Assembly: GCF_003096015.2 (NCBI RefSeq)
Contig: NZ_CP029185.2
Span: 1,956,001-2,020,000 of the forward strand
Reading direction: 5' to 3'
Source of the DNA: Limnobaculum parvum
Lineage (GTDB): Bacteria > Pseudomonadota > Gammaproteobacteria > Enterobacterales > Enterobacteriaceae
DNA length: 64,000 bases
The notes beneath the pieces were generated by a model. The model was not told the DNA's origin. It saw only the letters and a program-made list of their open reading frames with translations, and did not search any database. Both the position numbers and the translations under genes were made by a program. Shown piece after piece: positions 46,906 through 55,983 of this stretch (position 1 is the stretch's first letter; the number at the start of each line of letters is the position of its first letter).

Positions 46906-46938
46906 AGCAATCACTTTGTGATTCACGAGGTGATTGCT
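46906..46938. terminator. Hairpin after agp
   Basis: AGCAATCAC and GTGATTGCT 9-base arms with a weak following T tract. Confidence 0.5.
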
Positions 46939-47080
46939 ATTCAGCAAACAACATTTTAATCTGCTCAAATATTTTCATATTTTTGTGATAGCCAATAAAT
47001 TATTTACTGATAAGCCAATAAACCACTTACCAGATATACTTTATACTCATCTCATCAACTCTTACTGACAGTAACTCACT

Positions 47081-47548
47081 ATGCTGAAAAACATGATAGG
47101 CGCTTTGGTTGTTATGCTTGGTCTTTCCTTCTCTCCTGTCATTGGTGCACAGGAAGCGTCAGCGACAGAAAGCCGTTACCAGTTTGACCAACATTCAGAT
47201 TTCACTATTTTCTGGCATGATTTACAGCTTGCCGTCAGCACGCAAGATAAGGAAGCTGTTGCTAAAATGATGAGCTTCCCATTTAGCGATTATGAACACT
47301 CACCCATGATCTTTCAGAATGAAGCCGAGTTTCTAGCCCAATATAATGAGTTATTTGATGCAGAGATGATGAGGCTGATTCAAACCAACCAATACCGTCA
47401 GGGTGACGCGGATCAAAGCCAAGTACTTGATGCGGTTAGTCCTGAAGGCTACATCATTGAACATGAAAATAGCGATAATGGCTATAATCTGGTGATTGAA
47501 AAAGTAGATGGCATATACAAGCTGGTGCGTATTGCTTTTTATTCATAG
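47081..47548 (+). CDS. Secreted hypothetical protein
   Basis: 155 residues with a clear signal peptide (MLKNMIGALVVMLGLSFSP, cleavage near GAQ). The mature part (FTIFWHDLQLAVSTQDKEAV...) is acidic and looks like a small alpha/beta domain; it may belong to the NTF2/DUF4440-like group, which I cannot confirm. Single gene; function unknown. Confidence 0.75.
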   Translation: MLKNMIGALVVMLGLSFSPVIGAQEASATESRYQFDQHSDFTIFWHDLQLAVSTQDKEAVAKMMSFPFSDYEHSPMIFQNEAEFLAQYNELFDAEMMRLIQTNQYRQGDADQSQVLDAVSPEGYIIEHENSDNGYNLVIEKVDGIYKLVRIAFYS

Positions 47549-47692
47549 CGCTTGATTCGAAAATTATTACGGGAGATAACCTGTTATACTCCCTTTAGTG
47601 GTCTCTGTTAGTTCATTTTTCTGCTTCAATTTGCATAACCGTTAAACACGGCCTTAACTCATTAATGTACTCACCCACCATAGGAAAACATC

Positions 47693-47794
47693 ATGAGTCA
47701 CGATCAGAAGAAAAAACCGCTAAAAACCCCGGAAGAAAAACGTCGAGAAAAACATGAGAAAAAGCATCCTCATGAAGAGGACAAGAAGAAGTAG
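47693..47794 (+). CDS. 33-residue highly charged small protein
   Basis: MSHDQKKKPLKTPEEKRREK followed by a Lys/His/Glu-rich tail ending DKKK. Preceded by TAGGAAAACATC and followed by a GC hairpin (GAACCTGGG / CCCGGGTTC, 47826-47846). Lysine and glutamate make up more than half of it. Short and compositionally biased, so expression is unproven, but the start context and own terminator favour a real gene. Confidence 0.5.
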   Translation: MSHDQKKKPLKTPEEKRREKHEKKHPHEEDKKK

Positions 47795-47913
47795 CTGATT
47801 CTTACTCCTTATTACTGTCTTATGATGAACCTGGGCTACCCGGGTTCATTCTCTGACTGGACGCTATCACTACATCCGAGTAAGATTCCCTTTTTCTTTC
47901 AGAGGATGAACTC

Positions 47914-48240
47914 ATGGCTCAGCAGCGCAGTCGTCGTTTACGCAAAAAATTACATCTTGATGAGTTTCAGGAAATTGGCTTTACCGCTAACTGGAACTTC
48001 GCCCAAGGTACTGATATCGATACTATTGACGCTTTTATTAATCGCATGATTAAAGAAGTGATTGAGCCTAACGGTCTAGGTTTTGGTGGCAGCGGTTATT
48101 TAGACTGGGAAGGTATTATCTGCCTGCAAAAAATCGGTAGCTGCACCGAAGAACACCGTACCCTGATTGCTAACTGGTTAACACAAAATGGCATGGAAAA
48201 TGTCGAAACCAGCGAGCTGTATGATATCTGGTGGGAATAA
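47914..48240 (+). CDS. yggL: YggL, DUF469 ribosome-associated protein
   Basis: 108 residues, same length as E. coli YggL. MAQQRSRRLRKKLHLDEFQE and FGGSGYLDWEG are family features. Reported to bind the 50S subunit. SD AGAGGATGAACTC. A terminator stem (GTCTGGCG/CGCCAGAC, 48270-48296) follows. Confidence 0.92.
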   Translation: MAQQRSRRLRKKLHLDEFQEIGFTANWNFAQGTDIDTIDAFINRMIKEVIEPNGLGFGGSGYLDWEGIICLQKIGSCTEEHRTLIANWLTQNGMENVETSELYDIWWE

Positions 48241-48269
48241 CATTCACCTATTAGCCTTAAGGCAACATC

Positions 48270-48300
48270 GTCTGGCGGTTAATTAAGTCGCCAGACTTTC
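48270..48300 (+). terminator. Terminator after yggL
   Basis: GTCTGGCG-N11-CGCCAGAC followed by TTTCCTT. The remainder to 48556 carries the yidE promoter region and no gene. Confidence 0.75.
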
Positions 48301-48556
48301 CTTAGTCTCGTTGTTTTGCTCCCCTTCTGAATTTGATTCATTGACTCACCTTTCTTGAATCGTTTCGTGCAAATACCATTATTATGATAAATATCAATCT
48401 TTATCGTACACATTCCTCTGTTTCGCCAAGCCAGTCACAATTTTAATATCGGTTTTCTCTATGATAAATTTATCTGTATCTGAGCCAGATTGACGATACA
48501 AAGATAAAAATGATTAACCAATAAGCGCTATAAACACCTGTGCAAGGATGGTTATA

Positions 48557-50209
48557 ATGAGTGATATTGCCCTAACAGTCAGTCTGTTAGCGCTGGTTGC
48601 CGTTCTCGGTTTGTGGATTGGCAACTGGAAAATTCGTGGCGTTGGGTTAGGCATTGGTGGCGTGCTATTTGGCGGCATCATTGTGGGTCACTTTACCCAT
48701 ACATATCATATTGAACTTGACGAAAACATGCTGCATTTCGTGCAAGAGTTTGGCCTGATTCTGTTTGTTTATACTATTGGCATTCAGGTTGGCCCTGGCT
48801 TTTTCTCCTCATTACGCCGTTCTGGATTGCGCTTAAATAGCTTTGCTTTCCTTCTGGTTATCCTCAGTTGCGTGGTAACCGCCGGATTGCATAAACTGTT
48901 CGATATTCCTCTACCGATTGTCTTAGGCATTTTTTCCGGAGCGGTAACCAACACGCCGTCTCTCGGTGCCGGACAGCAGGTATTAACCGATCTTCATGCC
49001 AATGGCGTCTTAGTCAACCAAATGGGTATGGCTTATGCGATGGCTTATCCTTTTGGTATTTGCGGTATTCTGCTGGTAATGTGGATTATCCGACTGGCAT
49101 TCAAAATAAGTATTGACCAGTCCGCTAAAGAGTTCGATCACCAATCAGGCGCTTCTGCAGATAATTTGCAAACCATCAACGTAGAGGTATGTAACACCAA
49201 TCTAAATGGCTTACAGCTACAAGATATTCCGCTTATAAACGGTGATAGTATTATTTGCTCGCGATTGAAACGAGATAATTTACTGATGGTGCCTTCTACC
49301 TCTACCCGAATACAGCTTGGCGATTTATTGCATCTGGTTGGCGATCGGCAATTACTCAATCAAGCCAAGCTTCTTATTGGTAATGAAGTTGACGTTGCGC
49401 TGTCTACTCGAACCAGCGATCTGAAAATGGCCCGAGTGGTAGTAACCAGCGAAAATGTCATGGGTAAGAAAATTGGCGATTTAAATCTGCACCGTTATGA
49501 CGTGGTCATTACGCGCCTCAACCGTACTGGCGTTGAGCTAATGGCGGGGCGAAGCCTTTCATTACATTTTGGCGATATTCTTAATCTGGTCGGTAAACCC
49601 TCTTCCATTGATATGGTGGCTGATATTGTTGGCAATGCTCAACAGCGCCTTCAGCAGGTACAGATGTTACCCGTATTCATTGGTATCGGGCTGGGTGTTT
49701 TGCTGGGCTCGATTCCACTGTTTATTCCCGGCTTTCCCGCGGCTTTACGTTTAGGCTTGGCTGGCGGCCCGCTGGTGATTGCACTGATTCTTGGTCGCAT
49801 CGGTACGCTGGGAAAAATGCACTGGTTTATGCCCCCCAGCGCTAACCTAGCCTTACGTGAGCTAGGGATTGTGCTGTTCTTATCCGTTGTTGGGTTTAAA
49901 TCCGGAGCCAACTTTATTCATACCCTGCTCAATGGTGACGGTATTATCTGGATGGGGTATGGCGCACTTATCACCACTATCCCATTATTGATCGTAGGCC
50001 TGTTGGCCCATACCGTAGCAAAAATGAATTATCTGGTTATCTGCGGGTTGCTGGCAGGCTCTATGACTGACCCTCCAGCACTGGCCTTCGCCAACGGTAT
50101 GCACCCTACCAGCGGCGCTGCCGCTCTTGCTTATGCCACGGTATACCCATTAGCCATGTTTCTAAGAATTATGTCACCACAAATTCTGGCACTGATGTTC
50201 TGGATTTAG
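48557..50209 (+). CDS. yidE: YidE, AAE-family transporter
   Basis: Second member of the AspT/YidE/YbjL family in this window. 550 residues from ATG 48557 (MSDIALTVSLL, SD AAGGATG): two membrane halves with GIFSGAVTNTPSLGAGQ and GLLAGSMTDPPALAFAN around two RCK-C domains (about 195-365). Nearly collinear with E. coli YidE. Substrate unknown. Confidence 0.94.
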   Translation: MSDIALTVSLLALVAVLGLWIGNWKIRGVGLGIGGVLFGGIIVGHFTHTYHIELDENMLHFVQEFGLILFVYTIGIQVGPGFFSSLRRSGLRLNSFAFLLVILSCVVTAGLHKLFDIPLPIVLGIFSGAVTNTPSLGAGQQVLTDLHANGVLVNQMGMAYAMAYPFGICGILLVMWIIRLAFKISIDQSAKEFDHQSGASADNLQTINVEVCNTNLNGLQLQDIPLINGDSIICSRLKRDNLLMVPSTSTRIQLGDLLHLVGDRQLLNQAKLLIGNEVDVALSTRTSDLKMARVVVTSENVMGKKIGDLNLHRYDVVITRLNRTGVELMAGRSLSLHFGDILNLVGKPSSIDMVADIVGNAQQRLQQVQMLPVFIGIGLGVLLGSIPLFIPGFPAALRLGLAGGPLVIALILGRIGTLGKMHWFMPPSANLALRELGIVLFLSVVGFKSGANFIHTLLNGDGIIWMGYGALITTIPLLIVGLLAHTVAKMNYLVICGLLAGSMTDPPALAFANGMHPTSGAAALAYATVYPLAMFLRIMSPQILALMFWI

Positions 50210-50239
50210 ACATAACAACCTAAAAATGGCTCATCAACT

Positions 50240-50272
50240 AAAAGGGCATCCTATAGCTGGATGCCCTTTTTA
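50240..50272. terminator. Terminator between yidE and GNAT gene
   Basis: AAAAGGGCATC and GATGCCCTTTT arms followed by TTACG, between convergent genes. Confidence 0.9.
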
Positions 50273-50299
50273 CGTCAAATTAACGGTCTTGCTACTCGA

Positions 50300-50785
50300 T
50301 TAACTCAGTTTCTTCTGCCAGAAAACGGCTTTTCCCATCTGCGGATCCAGCTCATAACCTGAAAAACCAAATTTACTGTAACTGCCTTTAGCTACGTCAT
50401 TACCTTCAAGTACTTCCAGCGTCATCTTGCAGCAGCCTTTATCTCGGGCAACTTGTTCAACTTTTGCCATCATTTTATGACTCAATCCCAACCCTCTAAA
50501 TGATGGGCTCACCACCACATCATGAATATTCACCAGAGGTCGAGCTGCAAACGTTGAAAAACCTAAGAAACAGTTAATTAAGCCTGCAGGTTTATTATCA
50601 ACATAAGCCAAAATGGTAAAGGCATGAGGTAATTTCGCCAATTCCTCTAGCAGGCTTGCCTTTACGGATGGTTCCAACGCTTCACCACCCCCCATAGGAT
50701 CTTGAGCGTAACCATCTAACAGCATCAGCAGATCTTTTCCCTGAGTGGGGTTCTGGTAATCAGCAATAACAATATCAACATTCAT
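50300..50785 (-). CDS. GNAT-family N-acetyltransferase
   Basis: 161 residues from ATG 50785 (MNVDIVIADY); a start at 50821 would overlap the gene upstream. Acetyl-CoA motif A is seen in VHDVVVSPSFRGLGLSHKMM-like sequence (R-G-L-G-L-S) and motif B in EVLEGNDVAKGSYSKFGF. Substrate unknown. Probably co-transcribed with the 5'-nucleotidase. Confidence 0.85.
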   Translation of the reverse strand: MNVDIVIADYQNPTQGKDLLMLLDGYAQDPMGGGEALEPSVKASLLEELAKLPHAFTILAYVDNKPAGLINCFLGFSTFAARPLVNIHDVVVSPSFRGLGLSHKMMAKVEQVARDKGCCKMTLEVLEGNDVAKGSYSKFGFSGYELDPQMGKAVFWQKKLS

Positions 50786-50823
50786 AACTAAAAGCGGATC
50801 CCGATATTTATCATTAAACAATC

Positions 50824-52005
50824 TTATTCTGCATCAGCAGGTTTTTTGCGAATAAATTTGTTTAGTAAATTACTTAAATCTTCTGGCGGAGCAGGACTCA
50901 GGCATTCATCTAAAGAAACGCCCAGTTCATTACCCTCTTTTCTCTTTTCTTCTGTCGTCAGCTTTTCATTGTCTTCGTCATTATCGTCTTCCACCATCAC
51001 CGTGGCTTTCTTCTCTGCCGATTCTTTAGCTTCGACTTTAAGTACTTCAGACTTTTTTCCCTCTTCCGACGCCTCCGTTACTTTCGCTTCTAGCGCTAAT
51101 GTTGTAGCCGAATTGGTATACATGACTTTGGCATAAGGCATATCCAATTCTGTTGCATCTTGCTGAGAATCCTGACTATCAAAGAAGATGTGAGGTTTAA
51201 ATGCCTTAAGGAAACGGGTCTTCTGTAAACCACCAAGGAAGAAAATATCATTTATATAGATACCCCAATGTTTCAGTGTATCAACCATGGTCATTTCAGC
51301 CGGATCGCTGGAACTGTTTTGAGAGGTAATCAACGCCACCCGCAGCGGTGAATGATCCAGACTTTCAGAAATGCGTTCTTGTACTTTAGATAATTTAATC
51401 AATAAATTAGCATGAGGACCTGGATTAACTGAAGCTTCGGATTCATGACCCGTAATCGCGTTAAAGATCCCCGCATCGCCATCAAAAGCGAATCTCAGTT
51501 GAGGTAATGCAGTCTGCTCAAGCGTCTTCTTCGGTGCATACACCAAAGCGGTAGCACACTGATTATTATCCATTATCCGCTTAGCTTCTTGCATGTCGGT
51601 TGTCAGGAACAGATCGATATAATATGCATCCAGATAATCGCTAATCGATTCACCAGAAGTAAAAGCCGAACGCGAAATATTTAATCCGCGCTTTTTGATC
51701 TCTTTTAATACTCGGTAACCAACCTCTGGCGCATTGCGAGAGACGACAACAATTTCAACAACAGGCCCGTCATCATTAGATTTTTTATGTTCATTCAAGG
51801 CCAGTATCGATTTTACCAGCGGCATGCCTGCACCATCATTTAACGGCTTATCTTCATTTCCACGCAGATAGAGCCGAAATTCTTTCATGGCCGAATCAGG
51901 ATCTTGCTGTAACTTTTCCTGGTACATATCGTTGTCGGCTGATAAATCAAATAGCGCTGTAGCTGAGATGCCTATCACCAACGTTTTAGATAGATCGAAT
52001 GCCAT
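50824..52005 (-). CDS. 5'-nucleotidase, cN-I (NT5C1) family
   Basis: 393 residues from ATG 52005 (MAFDLSKTLVIGISATALFD). Matches bacterial 5'-nucleotidase proteins of the cytosolic cN-I group, with GDAGIF and HIFFDSQDSQ as core motifs. The last ~70 residues form a Lys/Glu/Asp-rich low-complexity tail (VMVEDDNDEDNEKLTTEEKR) after the catalytic fold. AMP/IMP hydrolysis is the family activity. An upstream in-frame start at 52056 is possible. Confidence 0.82.
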   Translation of the reverse strand: MAFDLSKTLVIGISATALFDLSADNDMYQEKLQQDPDSAMKEFRLYLRGNEDKPLNDGAGMPLVKSILALNEHKKSNDDGPVVEIVVVSRNAPEVGYRVLKEIKKRGLNISRSAFTSGESISDYLDAYYIDLFLTTDMQEAKRIMDNNQCATALVYAPKKTLEQTALPQLRFAFDGDAGIFNAITGHESEASVNPGPHANLLIKLSKVQERISESLDHSPLRVALITSQNSSSDPAEMTMVDTLKHWGIYINDIFFLGGLQKTRFLKAFKPHIFFDSQDSQQDATELDMPYAKVMYTNSATTLALEAKVTEASEEGKKSEVLKVEAKESAEKKATVMVEDDNDEDNEKLTTEEKRKEGNELGVSLDECLSPAPPEDLSNLLNKFIRKKPADAE

Positions 52006-52114
52006 AATGTTTTTATTTCCCTTTGAATATTGTAGATGCTCAACCATCCATAGCATGGATTTCAGACATATGGCTTTTTTTAGATAAATTCACTAACTTT
52101 CTGGTTAGTCATTT

Positions 52115-52229
52115 TTAGCGCTCAATGTCTGTGTTCGCTATGTTGTAATCAGGTGTCAATTTAACGTTTGTACCACCGAAATCAAATTTATTTTCATTAA
52201 AACAAAGCGACTGAATCTCAGTATTCATT
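52115..52229 (-). pseudogene. Frameshifted small gene with strong ribosome site
   Basis: AAAAAGGAGAAATA precedes ATG 52229. Ten codons (MNTEIQSLCF) reach a stop at a run of five T. Dropping one T would continue as NENKFDFGGTNVKLTPDYNI and end at TAA 52115. Either a recent frameshift or, less likely, a slippery-site read. Family not recognised. Confidence 0.4.
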
Positions 52230-52282
52230 ATTTCTCCTTTTTGTTCCAGTAAGGTTGATAAATGTATCTCATTTTTCACAAT

Positions 52283-52612
52283 TTATTTCACTACCGCAAG
52301 ATTGAGATCTTCTGATAAATACTGGCTACCGTAGCGATTCCAAGGCGGTTTCTCACCAATATCATTACCGCGATCAAAAACAACACATAAGCGTGTTTAA
52401 CAATATTTGGATTTTCCGGGCCTGGGATGCTTTGTGCGTGGTTTGATTGTTATAGAAATTAGCACCACGGGCGTTGGCAGTGGTGTCGCTATTTTACCCG
52501 TATTAATCTGGTTAAGCCTGACTGCGGTTACAACGGCAAGTCTGATGTCGATGCGAATGAAGATACCGTCAACCCGCGTTCACTTCTGCTTAGGTAATCG
52601 CCTGTTGACATT
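52283..52612 (-). pseudogene. Decayed protein-coding remnant
   Basis: Higher-GC island in AT-rich DNA, with protein-like stretches split over frames and interrupted by stops: RGANFYNNQTTHKASQARKI, then VVFDRGNDIGEKPPWNRYGS continuing to TAA 52283. Reads as one gene carrying a frameshift, 57 bases or more after solo InsA copy 3. A plus-strand frame (52407-52619) is also open but less protein-like. Family unknown. Confidence 0.4.
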
Positions 52613-52669
52613 ACACTAACGCCTACCCCTTATCTAACTTAAGATAGGCATAGCGTCTCATTGATGGTA

Positions 52670-52945
52670 TTACTGCGCGATTATCTCGTGCTTCATGTAT
52701 TGACGTACGGATGTCAAGGCAATCTTCAGTTCATAACTTATTCTTTCGGGCGAATAACCATCCTCTGACATACGTTTTATTTGTCTCAGGATATTCTCTT
52801 CATAGCCTTTATAGATATAACTGGTTTGAAATGTTGTTTTACACGATTTGCAATAAAATCTAGGGTAGCCATTTTGAGCTGTTCCATGCCGGTTAACTGT
52901 TTTAGATTCGCCACAGTAATGACAAATCGGTTTATTACCTTTCAT
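52670..52945 (-). CDS. Solo InsA-like zinc-ribbon/HTH protein (copy 3)
   Basis: 91 residues, exactly the InsA length. Ribbon CHYCGESKTVNRHG...RFYCKSCKTTFQTSYIY, then helix-turn-helix SPERISYELKIALTSVRQYM. SD GGGAGGGAAAT. No catalytic DDE/InsB partner adjacent. Shares HG-x4-G-x2-R-[FY]-Y-C-x2-C-x2-TFQ with copies 1 and 2. Confidence 0.75.
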   Translation of the reverse strand: MKGNKPICHYCGESKTVNRHGTAQNGYPRFYCKSCKTTFQTSYIYKGYEENILRQIKRMSEDGYSPERISYELKIALTSVRQYMKHEIIAQ

Positions 52946-53555
52946 ATTTCCCTCCCAGCAAAAGCCTGCCTTAAAGTTTCAACACGCTTTATATTTACTT
53001 CCACTTTATAGAAAAAAGACTCAGGTATTCTGAATTATTTTTTTAAGAACATGACTGTTATTTACAATATAAGGCTATTGCAATACTTAAAGTGAATTAT
53101 CCAAAGTTATTTTATTCAATCATACTTGGGTATGTTCCCCCAATAGAATTTAATATTAAATTGAGAGTAAAATCAAAATAAATCGTTCTTACCGCCCAAT
53201 CAATCAAAACCATCAGCTAAATTAAATTTAATCAAAAAAATCAATTGATTGAAATAAAAAAGGACACCTGAAAAAATCAGTTCTTATTTTAAATAAATTA
53301 TTATTTATTTTTTTAAAGTAAATTAATTAAAATTAATCATATTTAAATTATACCTAAATACAAAATCGTAAAATTTAAATCATAAAAACAAAGTTAGAAA
53401 TGAACTTAAAAGCATAGGTGAAAAACATCATCGGAAAACACCAAAAAATACATAAGTAAATTTTAGCCATTTACTTTTAAATTAGGCATGCGTGACATTA
53501 AAGATAAGTTATTACTTAATAAATGGGCGTTAATTTTTTAGACTGGAAAAATAAA
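52946..53555. other. Very AT-rich gap
   Basis: About 600 bases between solo InsA copy 3 and the rtc terminator, extremely AT-rich from 53040 to 53560, with runs of A and T. No gene, RNA or repeat was recognised. Confidence 0.5.
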
Positions 53556-53582
53556 GAGGGCACTCATATTAGAGTGCCCTTA
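53556..53582 (-). terminator. Terminator of the rsr-rtcBA operon
   Basis: GGGCACTC-TAATATGA-GAGTGCCC on the minus strand, then CTCTTTATTTTTCC. Confidence 0.85.
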
Positions 53583-53622
53583 TCTGGTGTTATCCATGCT
53601 GCCCGATAGATTTCTTTCGGTT

Positions 53623-54648
53623 TCACTGTCTTTGAATGTTTACTTCAATTCCCTGATGTACAGATTGAATATCAATACGGCAATTTAGAAACTGACCGAT
53701 AACGAAAGCATTGGTAGAAAGATGGTCAGTTATCACTGGTGTTGTAAAACTCCCTTCCCCTGCTATAGCCATTGGTAACAGTAATTGGTCGGCTAAATAC
53801 TCACCCACCGCCGCCGCCGACTTCAAATAGACTTGTGCTTCATCACAAGCTTCCTGTGCCACTTTCGCTGCCGCTTTTCCTTTAGTACCAATCGCACAGA
53901 ATAGTTCGGTTAAATGCTCAAATTGCAGCTTTACTAACAGCGCATTACCGGCACAACGTGCTGATGAAACATCAACCGAGCACAACATTGATTCGTCAGC
54001 CTTTAACTGCTGTTTTACGATGTTCAATTCTCTGAAAGCAACGGATTCAGGTACGCCAGCGATCAGTGATTGTGCACCGATATCAATCAGTTTACCGCGC
54101 TGAGGCAAATGTAGCGCCTGCCATTGTTTAACCGGATCAATGGTCACTTCAACCTCACCGCCACCCGCAGGATAAAAGCCACAGCGATGTACCACTAAGG
54201 TTGCTTTTGCGCCCATTTTCGCCATTAATGGCAGCCAAACCTGCTGCAGAAAACTGGCTGATGGTGCCATAGGGTTATGTGTACCACCGATCAATTTCAC
54301 TCGACTTTCACCATTGGCTGACCATAAGGCCGGTAACAGCGTTTGTAATACCAATGCACAACTGCCTGCACCACCTAAATCAAACTGATAGTCTCCTGAC
54401 TTAATTTGACCGGGAATAAACGTCAACTCAGTTGAATTTAATGTTGCTCCACTCACCTGAGCAGCACAAACCTGTTGTGCTGCCAGAATCGCGGTTAAAT
54501 GTTGGCGCATAATACCGGGCTTACTTCGCCCGGCTCGAATATGGGTAAAACTCACGGCTTTACCGGTGATCATAGACAGCGACAACCCGCTGCGGAGAAT
54601 TTGCCCCCCACCTTCACCTTTTGAACCATCAATTTCAATCCATTGCAC
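53623..54648 (-). CDS. rtcA: RNA 3'-terminal phosphate cyclase RtcA
   Basis: Converts RNA 3'-phosphate ends to 2',3'-cyclic phosphate using ATP, via an adenylated histidine. 341 residues; N-terminal IDGSKGEGGGQILRSGLSLS signature, GAGSCALVLQTLLPAL, and the C-terminal TDHLSTNAFVIGQFL segment containing the candidate catalytic His. Last gene of the repair operon, 41 bases after rtcB. Confidence 0.96.
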   Translation of the reverse strand: MQWIEIDGSKGEGGGQILRSGLSLSMITGKAVSFTHIRAGRSKPGIMRQHLTAILAAQQVCAAQVSGATLNSTELTFIPGQIKSGDYQFDLGGAGSCALVLQTLLPALWSANGESRVKLIGGTHNPMAPSASFLQQVWLPLMAKMGAKATLVVHRCGFYPAGGGEVEVTIDPVKQWQALHLPQRGKLIDIGAQSLIAGVPESVAFRELNIVKQQLKADESMLCSVDVSSARCAGNALLVKLQFEHLTELFCAIGTKGKAAAKVAQEACDEAQVYLKSAAAVGEYLADQLLLPMAIAGEGSFTTPVITDHLSTNAFVIGQFLNCRIDIQSVHQGIEVNIQRQ

Positions 54649-54689
54649 TTTACGCTCCTGTTTAATCTTATACTTTGCGCATCAGGTAA

Positions 54690-55913
54690 TTACCCTTTAA
54701 CACAAACTACCTGCTTTAAAGTATGAACAATTTCTACCAGTTCTGACTGTGCGGTCATCACTGCATCAATATCTTTATAGGCCATTGGTATCTCATCAAT
54801 AACGTCTGAATCTTTACGGCATTCAACGCCAGCCGTCGCCTTGATTTGATCTTCTATCGAGAAACGACGTTTGGCTTCGGTACGGCTCATGGTTCGACCC
54901 GCTCCGTGGCTACAGGAGCAGAACGCGTCCGGGTTACCTTTTCCTCGCACAATAAAGGATCTTGCCCCCATGGAGCCTGGAATAATCCCTAATTCACCCG
55001 CCTGAGCGCTCACTGCACCTTTACGCGTTACCAAGACCTCTTGACCAAAATGCTGCTCTTTCTGTACATAGTTATGGTGACAGTTCACCGCTTGCATCTC
55101 TAAAGTAAAGGGCTTGGTGATAACACTACGTACTGCGGCAATCACATTATTCATCATGGTTTCACGGTTTAATCGGGCATAACGTTGCGCCCAATCAACG
55201 GCAAAAACGTAATCGTTATAATGTTCGCTCCCTTCAACCAGATACGCTAAATCTTGATGTGGTAGGTTAATGAAGTGTCGTTGCATATCCTTTTTAGCCA
55301 GTTCAATGAACAGGCTTCCGATAGCATTACCGATACCTCGTGAACCGGAGTGCAACATAAACCACACTGCCTGGTTCTCATCCAGACAAACTTCAATAAA
55401 GTGGTTACCGGTTCCCAAGGTTCCTAAATGAACACGGTTATTGGTATTTTTTAACTTCGGATATTTATCAATAATCTGCTTAAAGTCAGGATCTAACTGT
55501 AACCATGCGCGGTTTACTACTTCAGGCACATCATTCCAGGCACCTTTATCTCGTTTGGATCGATTAACGTCTCGTCCATGTGGAACCGCTCGTTCTATGG
55601 CGTCACGCACGGCAGATAAGTTATCCGGCAAATCGCTGGCGTGCAGAGAGGTTCTTACCGCAATCATGCCACAACCAATATCCACGCCCACTGCGGCCGG
55701 AATAATCGCCCCCACAGTAGGAATAACGGATCCAATGGTTGATCCTTTACCTAAATGCACATCCGGCATCACCGCAATATGTTTAAAGATAAACGGCATT
55801 TTGGCCGTGTTCTCTAACTGGCGTTTAGCCTCGTCTTCAACCGGCACCCCCTGAGTCCACATTTTCACCGGGCGGCCATTCTCAACGTTCATTACCTGAA
55901 TTGAAGGTTTCAT
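54690..55913 (-). CDS. rtcB: RNA-splicing ligase RtcB
   Basis: GTP/Mn-dependent ligase joining 2',3'-cyclic-phosphate or 3'-phosphate RNA to 5'-OH RNA. 407 residues. Metal and nucleotide sites are intact: VGVDIGCGM (C81), GTGNHFIEV (H171), NCHHNYV (H279/H280) and the guanylylated histidine in CSHGAGRTMSR (H336). The Y RNA array ends about 70 bases before its start. Confidence 0.98.
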   Translation of the reverse strand: MKPSIQVMNVENGRPVKMWTQGVPVEDEAKRQLENTAKMPFIFKHIAVMPDVHLGKGSTIGSVIPTVGAIIPAAVGVDIGCGMIAVRTSLHASDLPDNLSAVRDAIERAVPHGRDVNRSKRDKGAWNDVPEVVNRAWLQLDPDFKQIIDKYPKLKNTNNRVHLGTLGTGNHFIEVCLDENQAVWFMLHSGSRGIGNAIGSLFIELAKKDMQRHFINLPHQDLAYLVEGSEHYNDYVFAVDWAQRYARLNRETMMNNVIAAVRSVITKPFTLEMQAVNCHHNYVQKEQHFGQEVLVTRKGAVSAQAGELGIIPGSMGARSFIVRGKGNPDAFCSCSHGAGRTMSRTEAKRRFSIEDQIKATAGVECRKDSDVIDEIPMAYKDIDAVMTAQSELVEIVHTLKQVVCVKG

Positions 55914-55983
55914 TATTTATCCTTTACTCTTTTCCATTTCTTCGTTTGTCTTATCATTTCAACAAACGGTATTCATTGAGGTC

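Noticed and set aside
52116..52229. Phage antirepressor (KilA-N/BRO) fragment
   Set aside because: The first residues loosely recall such proteins, but too little remains and the later part does not fit; left as unidentified pseudogene.
52407..52619. Plus-strand 70-codon membrane-like frame
   Set aside because: It is the complement of the more protein-like minus-strand remnant, lacks a ribosome site and has no neighbouring partner.
53040..53560. CRISPR array or repeat array in the AT-rich gap
   Set aside because: No regularly spaced repeat of 20 bases or more was seen there or elsewhere in the window; only low-complexity A/T runs.
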